From Pyrus communis (lineage: Eukaryota > Streptophyta > Magnoliopsida > Rosales > Rosaceae), in NCBI RefSeq assembly GCF_963583255.1, contig NC_084809.1, positions 1,576,001-1,640,000 of the forward strand: DNA of 64,000 bases. Reading direction: 5' to 3'. The notes beneath the pieces are model-generated. The model was not told the DNA's origin, ran no database searches, and saw nothing but the letters and a program-made list of their open reading frames with translations. Shown here one piece after another: positions 13,173-24,669 of the stretch (positions within the stretch are counted from its first letter, which is position 1; the number at the start of each line of letters is the position of its first letter). A program made the position numbers and the translations under genes.

Positions 13173-16001
13173 ATGGGGATGGTAGGGACGCGATCTACTA
13201 CATCCCTGGAGGAGGATTTGGGTTCTGCATCTGAACCGGAGAAGCATGAAGTTCCGGAGGAGAAGACGATCAGGGAAGTTGTGACCGACTCGGGAGGGTC
13301 CGGTCGGGGAAGTTCCGGCGGTGGAAGGAGTTTTGGGAACCTGAGTGTTGATGTCTCGGATGCTGAGGAGGGTTTGGTGAAGCTGAGAGGGAAAGGGAGA
13401 GTTGAGAAGTTGGAGTTTGTTTCGAGTAACGAGAAGAAGGCGGTGAGCGGCGGTGCTGAGGTTGATCATGGTGAGAACGGAGGAGGGGTTGGAGAAGATG
13501 GGAGTTCTTTGGATGGAATTGGAGAAGGCCCGGATGGGACTGAGATTACTGAGACCGGGACCGATGTGAACGGAGGGTTTGAAGAGAATGGGAGCTGTTT
13601 GGATGGGACTGGAGAAGACCCCGATGAGAAAACTGATGAGATTAGTGAGGACATGGATGATGAGGGACATGAGTTTCTTGTTGGTGATTTTGTGTGGGGA
13701 AAGATTAAGAGCCATCCGTGGTGGCCTGCACAAATTTGTGATCCTTCGGACGCTTCGGAGTATGCCCTGAAATTGAAGGCCAAAGACAGACTCCTGGTGG
13801 CGTATTTTGGGGACGGAACATTTGCTTGGTGCAATTCATTGCAGCTGAAACCGTTTGAGGAGAACTTTAGGGAGATGTCGGGGCAGAGTAGCTCGAAGGC
13901 GTTTGTTAATGCTGTGCAGCAGGCTGTGGATGAGGTTGGAAGGATTGTGATGTTGAAGATGAGTTGTGGGTGTGTAAAGGAAGAGTCCCTGAGTGAGGTT
14001 GGTCGGCCGTTGGCAGTAAATGCCGGAATTAAGGAAGGAGTTCTTGTGCCAGAAGGCAGGGTTGGGAAGCTTTTGGATCGTCTGTCTGACCCGGCAGAGC
14101 TTCTTGCTGAGTTGAAACATGTTGCAGAAGTTATGTCCACGTCTAGTGAGCTTCAGCTGAATGCTTTGAAGAGTTGGTTGTCGGCATATTATTGTTCAAA
14201 AGGGGGCTATCATTTGCCTGTTTTCGTCGAAGCGCAGCCAGTTGCTGGTCTTGAGGATGACTGGAGGGCGGTGGATGTCCCGCACCAAGGGCCATTTGAA
14301 GACTGGCTTTCTTCTCCCAGAAAATCAGGTCAAATTGATCAACCTTTACACGAAAATTCGGCTCAAGGTTTAGAGAATAGGCAATACCAAAGAAGGAAGC
14401 AGAAGAGCATTGCTGATATAATGGGAGAGGATGATGATATTCAGGCGGAAACAAAGGAAGGAGCAACATCAGAGAAAGCAGGGTTATCATCTGGGCCGAA
14501 GAAGCGGAAAGTTGGCGAGAATCATGGTGAGAGTAATTTGACTTCTGAATCCGGAAAGAGAAGGGCCAAGCTTTCAAAGACACCAACGAGCACGCAGATG
14601 AAAAAACTATCATGTGCTGAAAATGGTTCTAGTGACCGTACGGAAGAAACTAAGAAGGGTGCCTTAACAAGGAGCAGGAAGAAGGCTGAAGGTACTGGAA
14701 TTGAAAGCAATGGTGGCGAGACCAAAGAAGAAGCCGGTGATAGTCCTATTCTGCGCAGTGGCGGTTCACAAACTGACATGAAAGACCAAATTGATCACCC
14801 CTTTTCCACAAGAGAGAGGAAAAGGAGCAAGTACTTGTCCCCCCCCTTCATAAATCTAAGCACTGGAAAAAGGAGTCTAGACATAGAAGTAGAATCTCAG
14901 AAAGTTTATAATGAGAACCTTGTTGGGTCCCCGAAGATGCTGAATCCTTGCACAGAGACGTTACAGAAGAAAGACTCCACAGAACTTGGGCTTGGGAATG
15001 AGATATCTGGTGGCTCAAGTTCGAAAAAACCATCAGCAGATGACAAGAAGAGCATTGATGAGATGAAAGCTAATGTATCTAATCGTAACGTGCTATCTGG
15101 AGTCCGCTCTGCAGCTGTTAATCCATCATCTCCAATCAAAAAGAAATCCTTTGAGATTGTTAAGGATTTTCTGTCCATATTCAGAGACTCGATTTATCGC
15201 AATGGATCCTACTACGACATATACAAGAAGAAGCAACCTGATAAGAAGAGAAAGAAGTTAGAATCTGAACCTGGCTCAATGGGGAAAGACCGAAATCAGA
15301 CTGCAGAAAACCTGCCTGAAACTGAATCTGGGAAGAAGAGAATCAAGAAGAGCAGTGAGACAAGGTCTGCTAAGCCTACACAAAAGCAAGCTACTGAGAC
15401 ACCAGGTTCAGAGCCTGGTAGTAAGCGAAAATCAAAGCATGCTTCTGGAACTCCGGATTTGAAGAAAAGGCGTAGAAAGACCGACGAAATAGCTTCACCT
15501 GCATCCCTTTTTGTGACATTTGGCCCTGGGTCCAATCTCCCCACAAAAGCTGATCTTATCAAGATTTATAGTAAGTTCGGAGAGCTGAACGAAATGGAAA
15601 CTGAGATGTTCTACACCAATTTCTGCGCTCGTGTTTCCTTTGCAAGGCTAGCTGATGCAGAAGAAGCCTTCAACCATTCGCAAAATGACAGTCCGTTTGG
15701 AGCTTCCAACGTCAATTTCCGGCTTCATAATCTGGCAGCTGCTTCGAAGGTTCGTGAACTGAGTGAAATATCCAATTCTGCTCCTGCTAAGAAGTCCAGG
15801 GGCAAGACCAAAACCCAGGGATTAGCTTCACAGGCACCCGCTGCTGCTGGTGAGGCGTCGCAGATCGACTTAATCAAGCAGAAACTGGAGAAGATGACCT
15901 CAATGCTGGATGATTCAAATGGCCAAGTTTCGGATGTCACGAAATCGAAACTGGAGAGCGAGATAAAAGAGCTGTTGGGGACGGTAAGCACGATGGTCTA
16001 A
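13173..16001 (+). CDS. PWWP domain-containing protein (PDP-like chromatin reader)
   Basis: A single coding exon of 942 aa. I chose the ATG at 13173 because it is the first ATG of the frame and follows a splice acceptor by three bases; the open frame extends upstream only through a non-ATG codon. N-terminus: acidic, Gly/Glu-rich, low complexity (1-165). The PWWP domain starts near 169 (VGDFVWGKIKSHPWWPAQI, core HPWW at about 181-184) and runs to about 240. The middle is Lys/Ser-rich with several basic nuclear-localisation-like clusters (GPKKRKV and similar). A C-terminal RRM-like fold follows (SLFVTFGPGSNLP onward, about 778-850), then a final amphipathic helix. PWWP domains bind methylated histone tails and DNA; plant PDP proteins act with MSI-type and Polycomb partners. 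The order PWWP, basic linker, RRM-like end is that of the plant PDP group. Which paralogue it is cannot be settled here. Confidence 0.88.
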   Translation: MGMVGTRSTTSLEEDLGSASEPEKHEVPEEKTIREVVTDSGGSGRGSSGGGRSFGNLSVDVSDAEEGLVKLRGKGRVEKLEFVSSNEKKAVSGGAEVDHGENGGGVGEDGSSLDGIGEGPDGTEITETGTDVNGGFEENGSCLDGTGEDPDEKTDEISEDMDDEGHEFLVGDFVWGKIKSHPWWPAQICDPSDASEYALKLKAKDRLLVAYFGDGTFAWCNSLQLKPFEENFREMSGQSSSKAFVNAVQQAVDEVGRIVMLKMSCGCVKEESLSEVGRPLAVNAGIKEGVLVPEGRVGKLLDRLSDPAELLAELKHVAEVMSTSSELQLNALKSWLSAYYCSKGGYHLPVFVEAQPVAGLEDDWRAVDVPHQGPFEDWLSSPRKSGQIDQPLHENSAQGLENRQYQRRKQKSIADIMGEDDDIQAETKEGATSEKAGLSSGPKKRKVGENHGESNLTSESGKRRAKLSKTPTSTQMKKLSCAENGSSDRTEETKKGALTRSRKKAEGTGIESNGGETKEEAGDSPILRSGGSQTDMKDQIDHPFSTRERKRSKYLSPPFINLSTGKRSLDIEVESQKVYNENLVGSPKMLNPCTETLQKKDSTELGLGNEISGGSSSKKPSADDKKSIDEMKANVSNRNVLSGVRSAAVNPSSPIKKKSFEIVKDFLSIFRDSIYRNGSYYDIYKKKQPDKKRKKLESEPGSMGKDRNQTAENLPETESGKKRIKKSSETRSAKPTQKQATETPGSEPGSKRKSKHASGTPDLKKRRRKTDEIASPASLFVTFGPGSNLPTKADLIKIYSKFGELNEMETEMFYTNFCARVSFARLADAEEAFNHSQNDSPFGASNVNFRLHNLAAASKVRELSEISNSAPAKKSRGKTKTQGLASQAPAAAGEASQIDLIKQKLEKMTSMLDDSNGQVSDVTKSKLESEIKELLGTVSTMV

Positions 16002-16548
16002 TCGTCGTCGTAGATCAGCTTCTCTGCTTGGATATAGCTAGTGAGCGAATATGTAGGTTTAGGGAGAGATCTAAATACTTTCTTTTGGGATGCTTGTGGA
16101 TGAAGTTAATACATCTCCATGTAACAACTCTCGATATTTTGATTCCAATTTCAGCAGTTAATTCGATGTACATTTCAGTTTTCTTTGTGTCCCGACCGGA
16201 ACGATACGCAAACTTTTGGGGAGGTGGAGAAGCATCCTCGAAACATCGAATCTCCATTTGACAAAAGCAACAAATATGGAAAAGAGAGTGTATTAAGCTG
16301 AATGTAAGATGATGAACAAGAAAGCTCGAAAACGAGCCCCCAAACTAATTGCAATACAACGCAAAATATTCAAGTTTCATCGTACAACTAGTGTAATTCC
16401 CCCGGCATCCGATTTGAAAGAACTAAAATTCACACGACAGAAGGGATACATGTAATTTATTCCCAGTTGGTTTTTAGGTACAAGGGTCTGGTGCCGGGAA
16501 GTGTACTGACGGAATCAAAGAAACAAAACATACACATTCCGGTAACAT
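16002..16548. other. Shared tail-to-tail intergenic region (two 3' ends)
   Basis: About 550 bp between the stop of the PWWP gene (+) and the stop of the universal stress gene (-). It must hold both 3'UTRs, so overlapping or closely abutting transcripts are possible. No ORF or repeat of note is seen. Confidence 0.6.
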
Positions 16549-18314
16549 TCAGTCATCGACAGGATCCTGGGGTGTTTCCTCTGCACTGCGCTTGATTGTG
16601 ATGACGGGACACTCAGCATGCTTCACGCAAAACTCGCTCACGGTCCCAACAAAAATCCTGCACAGCACAGAAAAAGGGATATGTTAATTGGATAGCCTTG
16701 TATATGATAAGGCATATAACCCAATTATGCTCCAGAGTAAAATTTGCTAAATAACTTTATCCGCCAGTTTCAAAAGATGCGAGAAAAGGACGTCAGCAAT
16801 CTAAGAAGACTAAGAACTGTGGATATCAGGCATGTCTGTGAAAGGTAAGGACTTAGAGATACCTTTGGAAAGGACCAAGACCCCGACAGCCCACCACCAG
16901 AAGGTCTGGCTGCACACGCTTCACCTCGCGGCAGATTACTTCCTTGGCATCCCCTCTTTTGATCCATGCTTCACAAGCAACCTACGAGATTCCAATATGT
17001 AGGTGTTATCTTAAAATAGAGTCTTCTTCAGATGCAATCAATTAAAGTCGCCCCCCAACACAAGTCAGTACCCCGATTGCATGACATCTGTCAACAAAGA
17101 ACTCCAGCAGATGAAGCCCTCTAGCTTGGTCTCTGTTCTTCAAGTTTTTAAAATCCTCCGGCGATGCATACACACTGTCCATGTCATCAAAACCTATTAT
17201 AGAAAGAGGGAACATATTATTTGCAGTAACAGTTAGTTGCCAGTTAATACATAGCAACAAAGATCAGTTAACATCACATCGTTACTAAGAAGGATAAAGA
17301 ATCAGACAGTTTTCCAGGCAATGAAAACTAAGTGCTAAGCATGCTTAAATCAACAAGAATATACAGAAGCTCGACTATCTGGACTATACGTAAAGTGATT
17401 GACATTGTTCAAAGTTCATACAACGATGAATTCAGATCAATTCATGATCACAATTTCACTACGCTATGATGACGGTTGATACTAGAGGACCGCGTCAACA
17501 ATAATTATGATCATGATCATGATGTTCGGGTCACAAAATGCCTTTTGAAACGATGAGAAATACATGAAACACGCTAAATGCAGTCACGATATCAAAGCCA
17601 ACTTTGAGACACAATCGTAAAAAAACTTGTACAGAAAATAGTCCGATCTCGTAACCAATCAAACTCAAAATTGAACTTCAAATACTAAATATTCACCGCT
17701 TAAACGAACTGAAAAATTGAAAGGAATGATCAGAGTACTTGAGAAGTCATCAAGCACCTTCATACTAAATGAGTAAATGGCCTCCCGTTTGGTACCAAAG
17801 CCTTAACGATTGTTAGATACAACGCCGATTAGGTCAAATCGACAATCATCGCCTATTTAATTTCAATTTACAAACCAAATGACACCAACAAATTATTCAA
17901 TCGCGTAGACAATTTAGTACTCTCACACAATCTGCGACCCCCTAACACTCCTTGATCAAATTATTTCACTATCTTCCAGCACAAATTTACAGTTACGGTT
18001 TCGATTTCCCTATCCTTTCATTTTCTCTTCAAATTCCTCCGTTTTCTCAGCAACCAAACAGAGCACAAGCACAATTATAACAAGCAAAAACATAAAAGTA
18101 AAAGCAGAAAGAGAGAGTGATAGTGAGAGAGATGACCGTCTTCGTCGGGGACTTGGACGTGAAGGAACTGGAGCTTGAAGCCACTGGTGTTGGAGCGCAC
18201 GATCTTCTGGAGCGTCCACTCGAACGCCTTCCTGCTGCTGATCGAGGCGTGCGGGTAGCCCTTGATGGTCGACTCGTTCACTCCCAGCATTATCCGAGTT
18301 GGCTCATTCGCCAT
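16549..18314 (-). CDS. Universal stress protein A-like (ATP-binding type)
   Basis: Four coding exons on the minus strand: 18137-18314, 17072-17193, 16863-16981, 16549-16657. All introns are GT-AG; intron 1 is 943 bp. The sum is 528 nt, giving 175 aa. The protein starts MANEPTRIMLGVNES, a typical beta-1 strand of the UspA fold. Near the end it carries GCRG (131-134), nine residues, then GT (144-145), matching the UspA ATP-binding pattern G-2X-G-9X-G(S/T), so ATP binding is likely. It then reads VSEFCVKHAECPVITIK, the conserved last strand. Plant small USPs respond to hypoxia, drought and oxidative stress; the precise role is unknown. The start is the first in-frame ATG; the frame extends upstream only via TTG. 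Confidence 0.9.
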
Positions 18315-19889
18315 CTTCGCTTCGCTCAACGAGTCGACTCGGAACTTTCTCGAACCTCACTCGCACTCTCTCTGATGAAGTCGGTAGATGAAGCAAGAAT
18401 CGTTTCGTTTGTATGGGTTCGCAGCCGTAAGCCCGATTAGGCACAGCGCGTATCTGGGTGCAGGATAGTGCATATCCAATAGAAAGGTACTAACCTACGC
18501 CGTTCAGTTACCGACATGTGCCACGCGGCAGTATATAAAAGCGTGCGTCATATCATATGCCATGGTTTGCCAAAAATTTGGCGGGGTCTCCTTTTCTATT
18601 ATGAAAAAGCAGATTGGAACGCGAACTTTTAAGCGTACGAGCTAATGTTCTTAATCGACTGAATTATAAGCTATTTGTATTCTTCAATTTTCTTTACATT
18701 ATCAAGTATAAGAATAACTTTATCATGACATGTTGTTTATATTAAAAAATCATTACATAATTATCTATATGTTTCTAAGTATAAGTTTTTGTGTCAAGTA
18801 ACTGATGATGCGACATCAACTTATTGAAAGGCTACACGATGGCGTCTTCCATCAACCGACACCCCCCCCCCCCCCCATTGTACGACCCAGATCGAAGACG
18901 AGCTCACCAGAAAATGATCGCTGAAACGAAGAAGAAAATCAATGGCAAACCAAATAGAAGATTGAAGGCCAAATTGAAGAAGAACAATCTGCATGCATGC
19001 CGATGAAGAAGAAGATTGCAAGACTTGTAAACCATGTATGAGGATGGGTTACTTAGCCCGCCCTATTTTCCCTATTTCAATTTATGAATCCAGTTCGTGT
19101 TACAATTTTTTCATCAAACTTAAGTTGAGTTACAAATCCAAATTAATTATAAATAACAGATCCCGTTCAACTCACCGAACATGACCTTCACTGTCGTTGA
19201 TGCTTCCGGCATTGGTTGTTCGGAGGTAGGATTCTCTCATCTCTTTTTTTCCCTCCCCTTTCCTTCCCTCCTAGTTGAACGGTCACGGTTAAACCACGTG
19301 AACATTTTATATTAATTTTGTATAGAAAGAGAAAGAAAAAATAAAAAATGTGAGAGAAGAAATAAAAATGGGAGGAAACAGAATCCTAGCCCCGGTTGTT
19401 CATTTCTCAACATAACTTTTCATGATTTCAAAATACGACCGAGCGTGAGTTCACAGGTGATACTGATAGCAACACCTAGCAGCAAACAAAATAAGTAAAT
19501 ATGAAAATCAAAGTAATTAAAAGGCTGGTTATTATTTTTATTTTTCTTGAAAAAGGTAACCAACTCCCGGTTTTCCCTTGGCTCAAGCTGCCTCCTGTCA
19601 CTCTCCCACTGCCACAAACTCACGTTTCCTGTCTCTCGATCTCTGTCTCCGTCTCCAAAACCACTCCGTTTCTTGTGATTTATGACCCCTCCATTTGGAG
19701 GCAAATATGATGCAAATATCATCGATATTTTCGTAAATTTTCATATTAAATTTTTTACCATTATACAAGAAGAAAATGAGTCAGCGTGAATCGCTTCTCT
19801 TCCGTATACAGTACAAACAATAAAACAGAAAGCAAATTGAACTGCACTAACCCCAAGTGTATACAAATTAAATTAAATTACACAAACAA
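18315..19889. other. Intergenic between USP and the Cys-rich gene
   Basis: 18315-18560 is probably the USP promoter (GTATATAAAAGCG at about 18531-18543 is a TATA-like element, though orientation is ambiguous). A C-homopolymer lies at about 18863-18877. A short frame at 18839-19006 is discussed among the rejected items. The rest is AT-rich spacer. Confidence 0.45.
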
Positions 19890-20516
19890 TTAATTTACAT
19901 TCCCTAATTGCCCCTTATTTCCAAGAGACTGAATACCAGTAAAGGAAACTCTCCCGAAACCCAGATGTCCAATCTGGTACAATTCTAACCACACCCTCTC
20001 CGCCTCCTGCCTGGCACCGTCGCACTCCATTTCCTCCTCGCCGCCCCCACCCCGCCATGAAATCTCGGGAACTTTCCCCTCCTCCTCCCCTCTCTCCACC
20101 ACCCACTCGATCCCACGTTTACAACTCCTACCCCCCTTGCATTTCCTCCTTTTTTCCCGCTTTTGCCCCTTCTTTTTCCCCAATCCCAAACACTTCCTCC
20201 CCACCATCCACGGCACTTTTACGAACGCAAGGGTCAAAAAGTTCACCAGTGCGCAGGGGCAGCAGCAGAGCGCCACGCAGTCCGCGATCAACGCGCCGCT
20301 GCACGACTTGCAGAACCTTCCCGTGCACTCGATCCGGTCCCCCGCGCTGTCGTCGACGGCGTACCCGTACCGGCTCTTCCGCGCGGGTGTCGTGGTGGGT
20401 CCCGCGGATGACGTGTGACTTTCTCCGCGATGGTCGGACGACCCGGACGATGATGACGACGACGACGAACTCCCGTGGTGGTTACGTGACGCCCGAGTCG
20501 GCTTAATCTGATCCAT
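19890..20516 (-). CDS. Cys-rich plant protein of unknown function
   Basis: An intronless 208-aa frame on the minus strand. N-terminus: basic, then a serine run (about residues 16-25) and a Thr/Ser-rich stretch. The core reads DRIECTGRFCKSCSGALIAD, then CVALCCCPCALVNFLTLAFV, then KVPWMVGRKCLGLGKKK: a Cys-dense hydrophobic segment with a conserved Pro-Trp. The rest is highly charged (Lys/Arg then Glu/Gly-rich). I have seen this core in small plant-specific hypothetical proteins (Arabidopsis At3g11690/At5g06380-like, from memory), none with a known function. The Cys cluster could be lipid-modified or bind metal, and the hydrophobic core may associate with a membrane; both are inference. The coding region is GC-richer than its flanks. 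Two overlapping frames on the other strand are shadows. Confidence 0.8.
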   Translation of the reverse strand: MDQIKPTRASRNHHGSSSSSSSSSGSSDHRGESHTSSAGPTTTPARKSRYGYAVDDSAGDRIECTGRFCKSCSGALIADCVALCCCPCALVNFLTLAFVKVPWMVGRKCLGLGKKKGQKREKRRKCKGGRSCKRGIEWVVERGEEEGKVPEISWRGGGGEEEMECDGARQEAERVWLELYQIGHLGFGRVSFTGIQSLGNKGQLGNVN

Positions 20517-21440
20517 TGGATTTCACCTGACCTGCAAAAGATGAGAGGTTTTATAAATTTCAACGGTGATGCGGAAGGAGCGTAGATTTTGATCCCAAGT
20601 TTCTAGGGAGGGGTCTTTCCTACATGCTTATGCTTTAAACTGGTAACTGGGAGCAGAGACGTGAAGAGATTATTCTTTTTCATGCATTTTTATCTTGGTA
20701 ATTATAGGAGGGCAAAATGGTCCATAAAATTGTTTTGAAAGAGAGTTACATAAGCCCATCTCCAACTAGCCCGACCAAAGGATTATAGGGCTAAAAATAA
20801 CTCAAAATGACACGAAAACCTTCTCCAACCAATGATTAGGCCAGATGCTTGTAGGCCCATCGGGCCAAAACCCTCAAATCAGACCAACGGGCTGGCCATT
20901 TCCAGCCAACTAAACTAAAAGGCCATCGAGAGAGTAACTTACATAAACGGTTTTTATTGACTCATACTATAACATCGTCAATAACATATCTTCATATGAA
21001 AATCAGTTGGGAGTTTAAATGTTGAGTCTAGTGGGCCTCGTGAGTTTAATTCTTATAATAGAGCATGTTTATTAAACTTGCACTATTAGAACGATAGGTG
21101 TCATTGAGTCTTTTATAGCGGGTCGGAAAATTTGAGTTGGATACTATATACAACAAACTCACATAGTAAATCATAATATTTGAGTCAATATGAGTGAGTG
21201 TGATTCCTAATTACAATATTTAGCACTCATGAGTTTGAATATTCTTATAAATTTCAACTCTCACAAATATTAAACTCACGCCATTGAAAAATATTGCTAT
21301 AGGAGTTAAACTCATATGATCTAATTTCTTTATATAAGAATTAAACTTATAAAACCGACATCAGAAACAAAATCAAACTCAGGCAACTCGAATCCTATAA
21401 AGCATATCAGTAAGAATTAGGGTTTCGGGTTGAATGAACA
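20517..21440. other. Upstream region of the Cys-rich gene with repeat debris
   Basis: 20517-20740 is the likely promoter/leader of the minus-strand gene. Around 20750-20910 a GC-richer block with AGCCCATCTCCAACTAGCCC and GCCCATCGGGCCAAAACCC looks like a MITE end of the 'CATCTCCAAC' type; I could not define its other border. No gene. Confidence 0.4.
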
Positions 21441-21441
21441 G

Positions 21442-21568
21442 AGAGATTTTTTAGTGTGCCGAGTACACGGTGGATATACCACGTATCCTAATATAAGTTA
21501 TTGTAAACTTTTATTATAACATTTAGTGTATTTGATCGTGTTTCTGACACATTAAAAAAATTATCCAA
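21442..21568. mobile_element. Small MITE, 'TTTTTAGTGTG' family, copy 1
   Basis: Left end GAGAGATTTTTTAGTGTGCC followed by GAGTACACGGTGGATATACC and ACGT. The right end GACACATTAAAAAAATTATC is the inverted counterpart. Related copies lie at 24504-24669 and 54030-54193, sharing the outer arms and the phrase 'GTGGTACATCAC / GTACACCACGTG'. Confidence 0.55.
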
Positions 21569-21569
21569 T

Positions 21570-22699
21570 GAATGAATTAATGAATGAAAAAGGTTAAAAG
21601 GTGAGGTAGAAAATGGAATGGGAGGGAGGACGAGACAGAGACACGTCAGGCAGAGTCAGGGAGGGAGGCCCGAGTTTATGAATAAGTTTCCCTCAATGTG
21701 TTTATCGTGAGACGAATGATCACTCCATGTCTCATGCCTAATTCAGCACTCGAACAATTTCTGCTCTGTCGTCCTATGATCCTATCCCATCCCTTCACTC
21801 GCCTTCCACCAATCGATTGAACTTTTGTCCAAAAAATAATAACTTCACCACACAAACGTTTACATCAAATTGTCTATACTTTACAAAGATAAGATATAAA
21901 TAAAGATTTTTATAGTGCAATAAACAAAATAGCGTCATATCAGTGTTGTACGTAAAATTTGGTGAGAATAATATACAGCCTTATGCACTTAAGTTTGAAT
22001 TATCGTTAATATAGGTAAGCTAAACTAGTTTACAATACCACTTAAATAAAAAAAGAAACATACAAATGGTCTTGGAATTACCACCCTAGTCCCATTGTGC
22101 ATCAGCCCCTAAACGAATCGGGAGACTTTTTATTGAAAAAACAACGATATTTACTAATAAAACTTTAAAAATACATCTAAGACGTACACAAGACGAACAT
22201 TTACTCTGACATTTTTTTTTTTGTGAAATGCACTTTGATATTTGGTTGAGAACACATGCAAATGTTGGAAGGGAAACACACATGCCAAAAGCCATGTGAA
22301 AAAGCAAAAGAGGTCGGTCGCTTTACCCCAAAAAGACAATTGGAAATTGAATAATTTTTGTTAGGGTGCAATTCGATTGGAAATGTTACCATAAAAGTGT
22401 GACAAATGCAAAGGTGGTGACATGCTACCAAATTTCTATCTGATGAAAGTTGTACTTCATTTTCTTAATGCACTGTCAAAATCAACACACATCAATTATC
22501 CATATTGTAGATTTGGGAAAAAAAGTTATCACCTACTTTGAAAGCATTATTAAATCTCGTGTTCTAATAAAATATTGTCAATTTGCTCCTAATTTTTAAG
22601 TTCTAATCTATGGAAGTCACATGGGCCCTAAATTATGATCATGATTGAAAAAATAAAAATAAAAATAATATAGACACTCAAAACTGATTATATTACTGC
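21570..22699. other. Intergenic, AT-rich, no gene seen
   Basis: A GC-richer patch at about 21600-21800 (GGAGGGAGGACGAGACAGAG) has no frame. The rest is AT-rich. Minus-strand frames at 22086-22431 overlap one another in different phases and show no family resemblance. Confidence 0.45.
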
Positions 22700-22925
22700 C
22701 ACATTTAATACAGAGTTTTTCTTTAAAGAAAAGGGATCAGCTGGTGGCTGAGCATGGCAGTCCACTCTTCTAAGAGTCGAGAAGACTCGTAGAGGTATTT
22801 TAGCCTCCCCATGACAACTACTGTGTGATTTACATGCGCTAGGCTCTTTATGCCCACCCTTGTGCGATTCACGAGCGCTAGAAATATGAGTTTGAAATTT
22901 GTCCCAAATCACTGGGCCACTCTGA
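22700..22925 (-). mobile_element. SINE-like A-tailed element, copy 1
   Basis: On the minus strand it reads GGGGAGGCTAAAATACCTCT, then ACGAGTCTTC, AGAGTGGACTGCCATGCTCA, GCCACCAGCTGATCCCTTTT, ending in an A-rich tail. The same order (GAGGCTGAAATG..., GTGGACTG/GTGGATAAC, CCAACTGTTC, A tail) recurs at 26810-26935 (-) and 31990-32150 (+). Head-to-tail order plus A tail suggests a retroposed SINE-like family. Confidence 0.5.
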
Positions 22926-24109
22926 AATGATTCTACATTTAATTGAGAAAAATCCTAATGCATCATTTATATGAGGTTCGTTTTATTAAAGAATGTATCA
23001 GCAATGTCCGAAATAGTTTCATCCTTCCCAATTGCCAAGTCTAGAAAGCAGAAAGAATCATTTTGTAGCAAACAACGTTATTTGGGAGAGAATCTAATGC
23101 GAAAACCAAAAACGATGAGATGGGAATTTGTAGTTTTGTGGTGTTGAATGAGGGAAAAGTGGATTAAGAAAAAATTAATAATTAATTAAAACATGGAAAA
23201 TAACAATGGAAAGAAAGTAAAAAGTCATTAATCAAATTTAGAAAAAGATAGTATCACAATCATACAAATATAGTATATAGATATCCTAGTCATTATTAGC
23301 CAAATTAAAAACTTTTTAACCATTTGATTACTCTTAAAATCATTCCATTATTATCAATAATATTTTGTTAACGATGTATTAACTTATTAACTGATTAGCA
23401 ATTTAACAATATCATGTATAATGTGTGTAAAATTGAATGGTAGTAAAAAAAAAATAATAATAAAAAAAAAAAAAAAAAGCCCCTCCTCTCAAAATTCAAA
23501 CAAAAAGTCAAGACTTTCTTCACAAGCAGATGGACTTGCAATAAATAGGTTAGACATGAGTGGGACCGATCCGCAGTAAATCAGCCAATCACCAATTAGT
23601 AATCATAAAAGGTAATTAGATTAAGTGAAAGAAATCACTCACTAAGAAGCATTAGCAAATCATATATCACATCACACTGCTGGCTTGCAATTGCATGAAT
23701 CGTCTAGCAATATCTAATCTACATTCCACAGTTTTTCTCCTCACTCGAGGTGAAGCGATAATCTAATCTAATCTAAATAATAATGAGAGGTTCAAAAAGG
23801 CATTCGTAATCTTAACTACAAGAAAATGGATGAAGGAAATGAGCAATGCAAATGTATATTAAGGAAGTGAAAGAAAGAACTGACCTGGAGAAGCGGGGAT
23901 CAAATCAAAGGTTGAGATTTAAGTCAAAGCTCGTGATCTTGGGTTGACTCTGGATGATTAAAAAGCTCGATCGTTGGAATACAATGTGGAGTGCGAATAA
24001 TGAAAGATGAACGAGTTGGAAGTTCGATCTGATCTCAAACGCCCAGATTTCATATATAACCACCGCTTGTTTATGTAACATCTCTGCAAGCAGAAGAAAT
24101 AGAACCACA
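22926..24109. other. Intergenic, AT-rich, no gene seen
   Basis: Contains an A-rich homopolymer block (about 23446-23478) and a repeated ATCTAATCTAATCTA motif (23760-23776). A 67-aa minus frame (23905-24108) is mildly hydrophobic but has no recognisable domain. Confidence 0.45.

Positions 24110-24153
<44 letters not shown>
24110..24153. repeat. (CT)n microsatellite, ~21 repeats
   Basis: The longest uninterrupted dinucleotide run in the window, followed by further CT-rich DNA to 24200. It is likely length-polymorphic. Confidence 0.9.
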
Positions 24154-24155
<2 letters not shown>

Positions 24156-24503
24156 TTTACAGTTTTACTCTCTCTTTCTCTCTCTAGCTCTCTCAGAGTC
24201 TGTGCTACTTTTAATCTATTTGTGAACTGACTTGTAAAACTTTGTTAACGGGAGCTGGCTTCTCTGTCATACCATTTTTCGTACATTCTCATCTTTTTTT
24301 ATTTGTGCGATCACGATTAAGATATGTCAACATTTTATATTACTGTTGTGAGAGAAGCCAGCTCCTTGTTAACGAAAGCAGAAGATTTTCTTCTATATAG
24401 AACTCTGAGCAAAGCAGAATTAAAAAAGAGGGAAAAAACGGTGCTCATGCATCACTCTTGAGAGAGAAAGATGTGTGAGAGGGAGAGATGGTGTAGAGAG
24501 GAG

Positions 24504-24669
24504 AAATTTTTAGTTTTGACGGGAATATAAGTGGTACATCACTTGTTTTAATAAGAATAGTGAGAAATTTTATTTTTTAATTTATTAATATTTTAACATA
24601 CATATCTTACTATTTGTACATATAATATATTATCCCGTCTATCAGTCACACTAAAAAATTTCTCAGAGA
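24504..24669. mobile_element. Small MITE, 'TTTTTAGTGTG' family, copy 2
   Basis: Left end GAGAAATTTTTAGTTTTGAC then GGGAATATAAGTGGTACATC. Right end ATCAGTCACACTAAAAAATT then TCTC, the inverted match. The core is TA-rich. Flanking GAGAG on both sides makes the exact border ambiguous. Confidence 0.65.

Noticed and set aside
13466..14140. 224-aa minus-strand open frame opposite the PWWP gene, plus others at 14143-14613, 14906-15178 and 15296-15562
   Set aside because: Shadows of the plus-strand coding sequence: no start context, no domain, composition mirrors the codon structure of the real gene.
18839..19006. Short basic ORF (MASSINRHPPPP...) with a C-homopolymer
   Set aside because: 55 codons, proline run made by a C tract, no family resemblance and no intron or leader evidence; could be a real small peptide but unsupported.
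23886..23906. TGGAGAAGCGGGGATC resembles the 5' part of mature miR164
   Set aside because: Matches only about the first nine bases and then diverges; no complementary arm was seen nearby to make a precursor.
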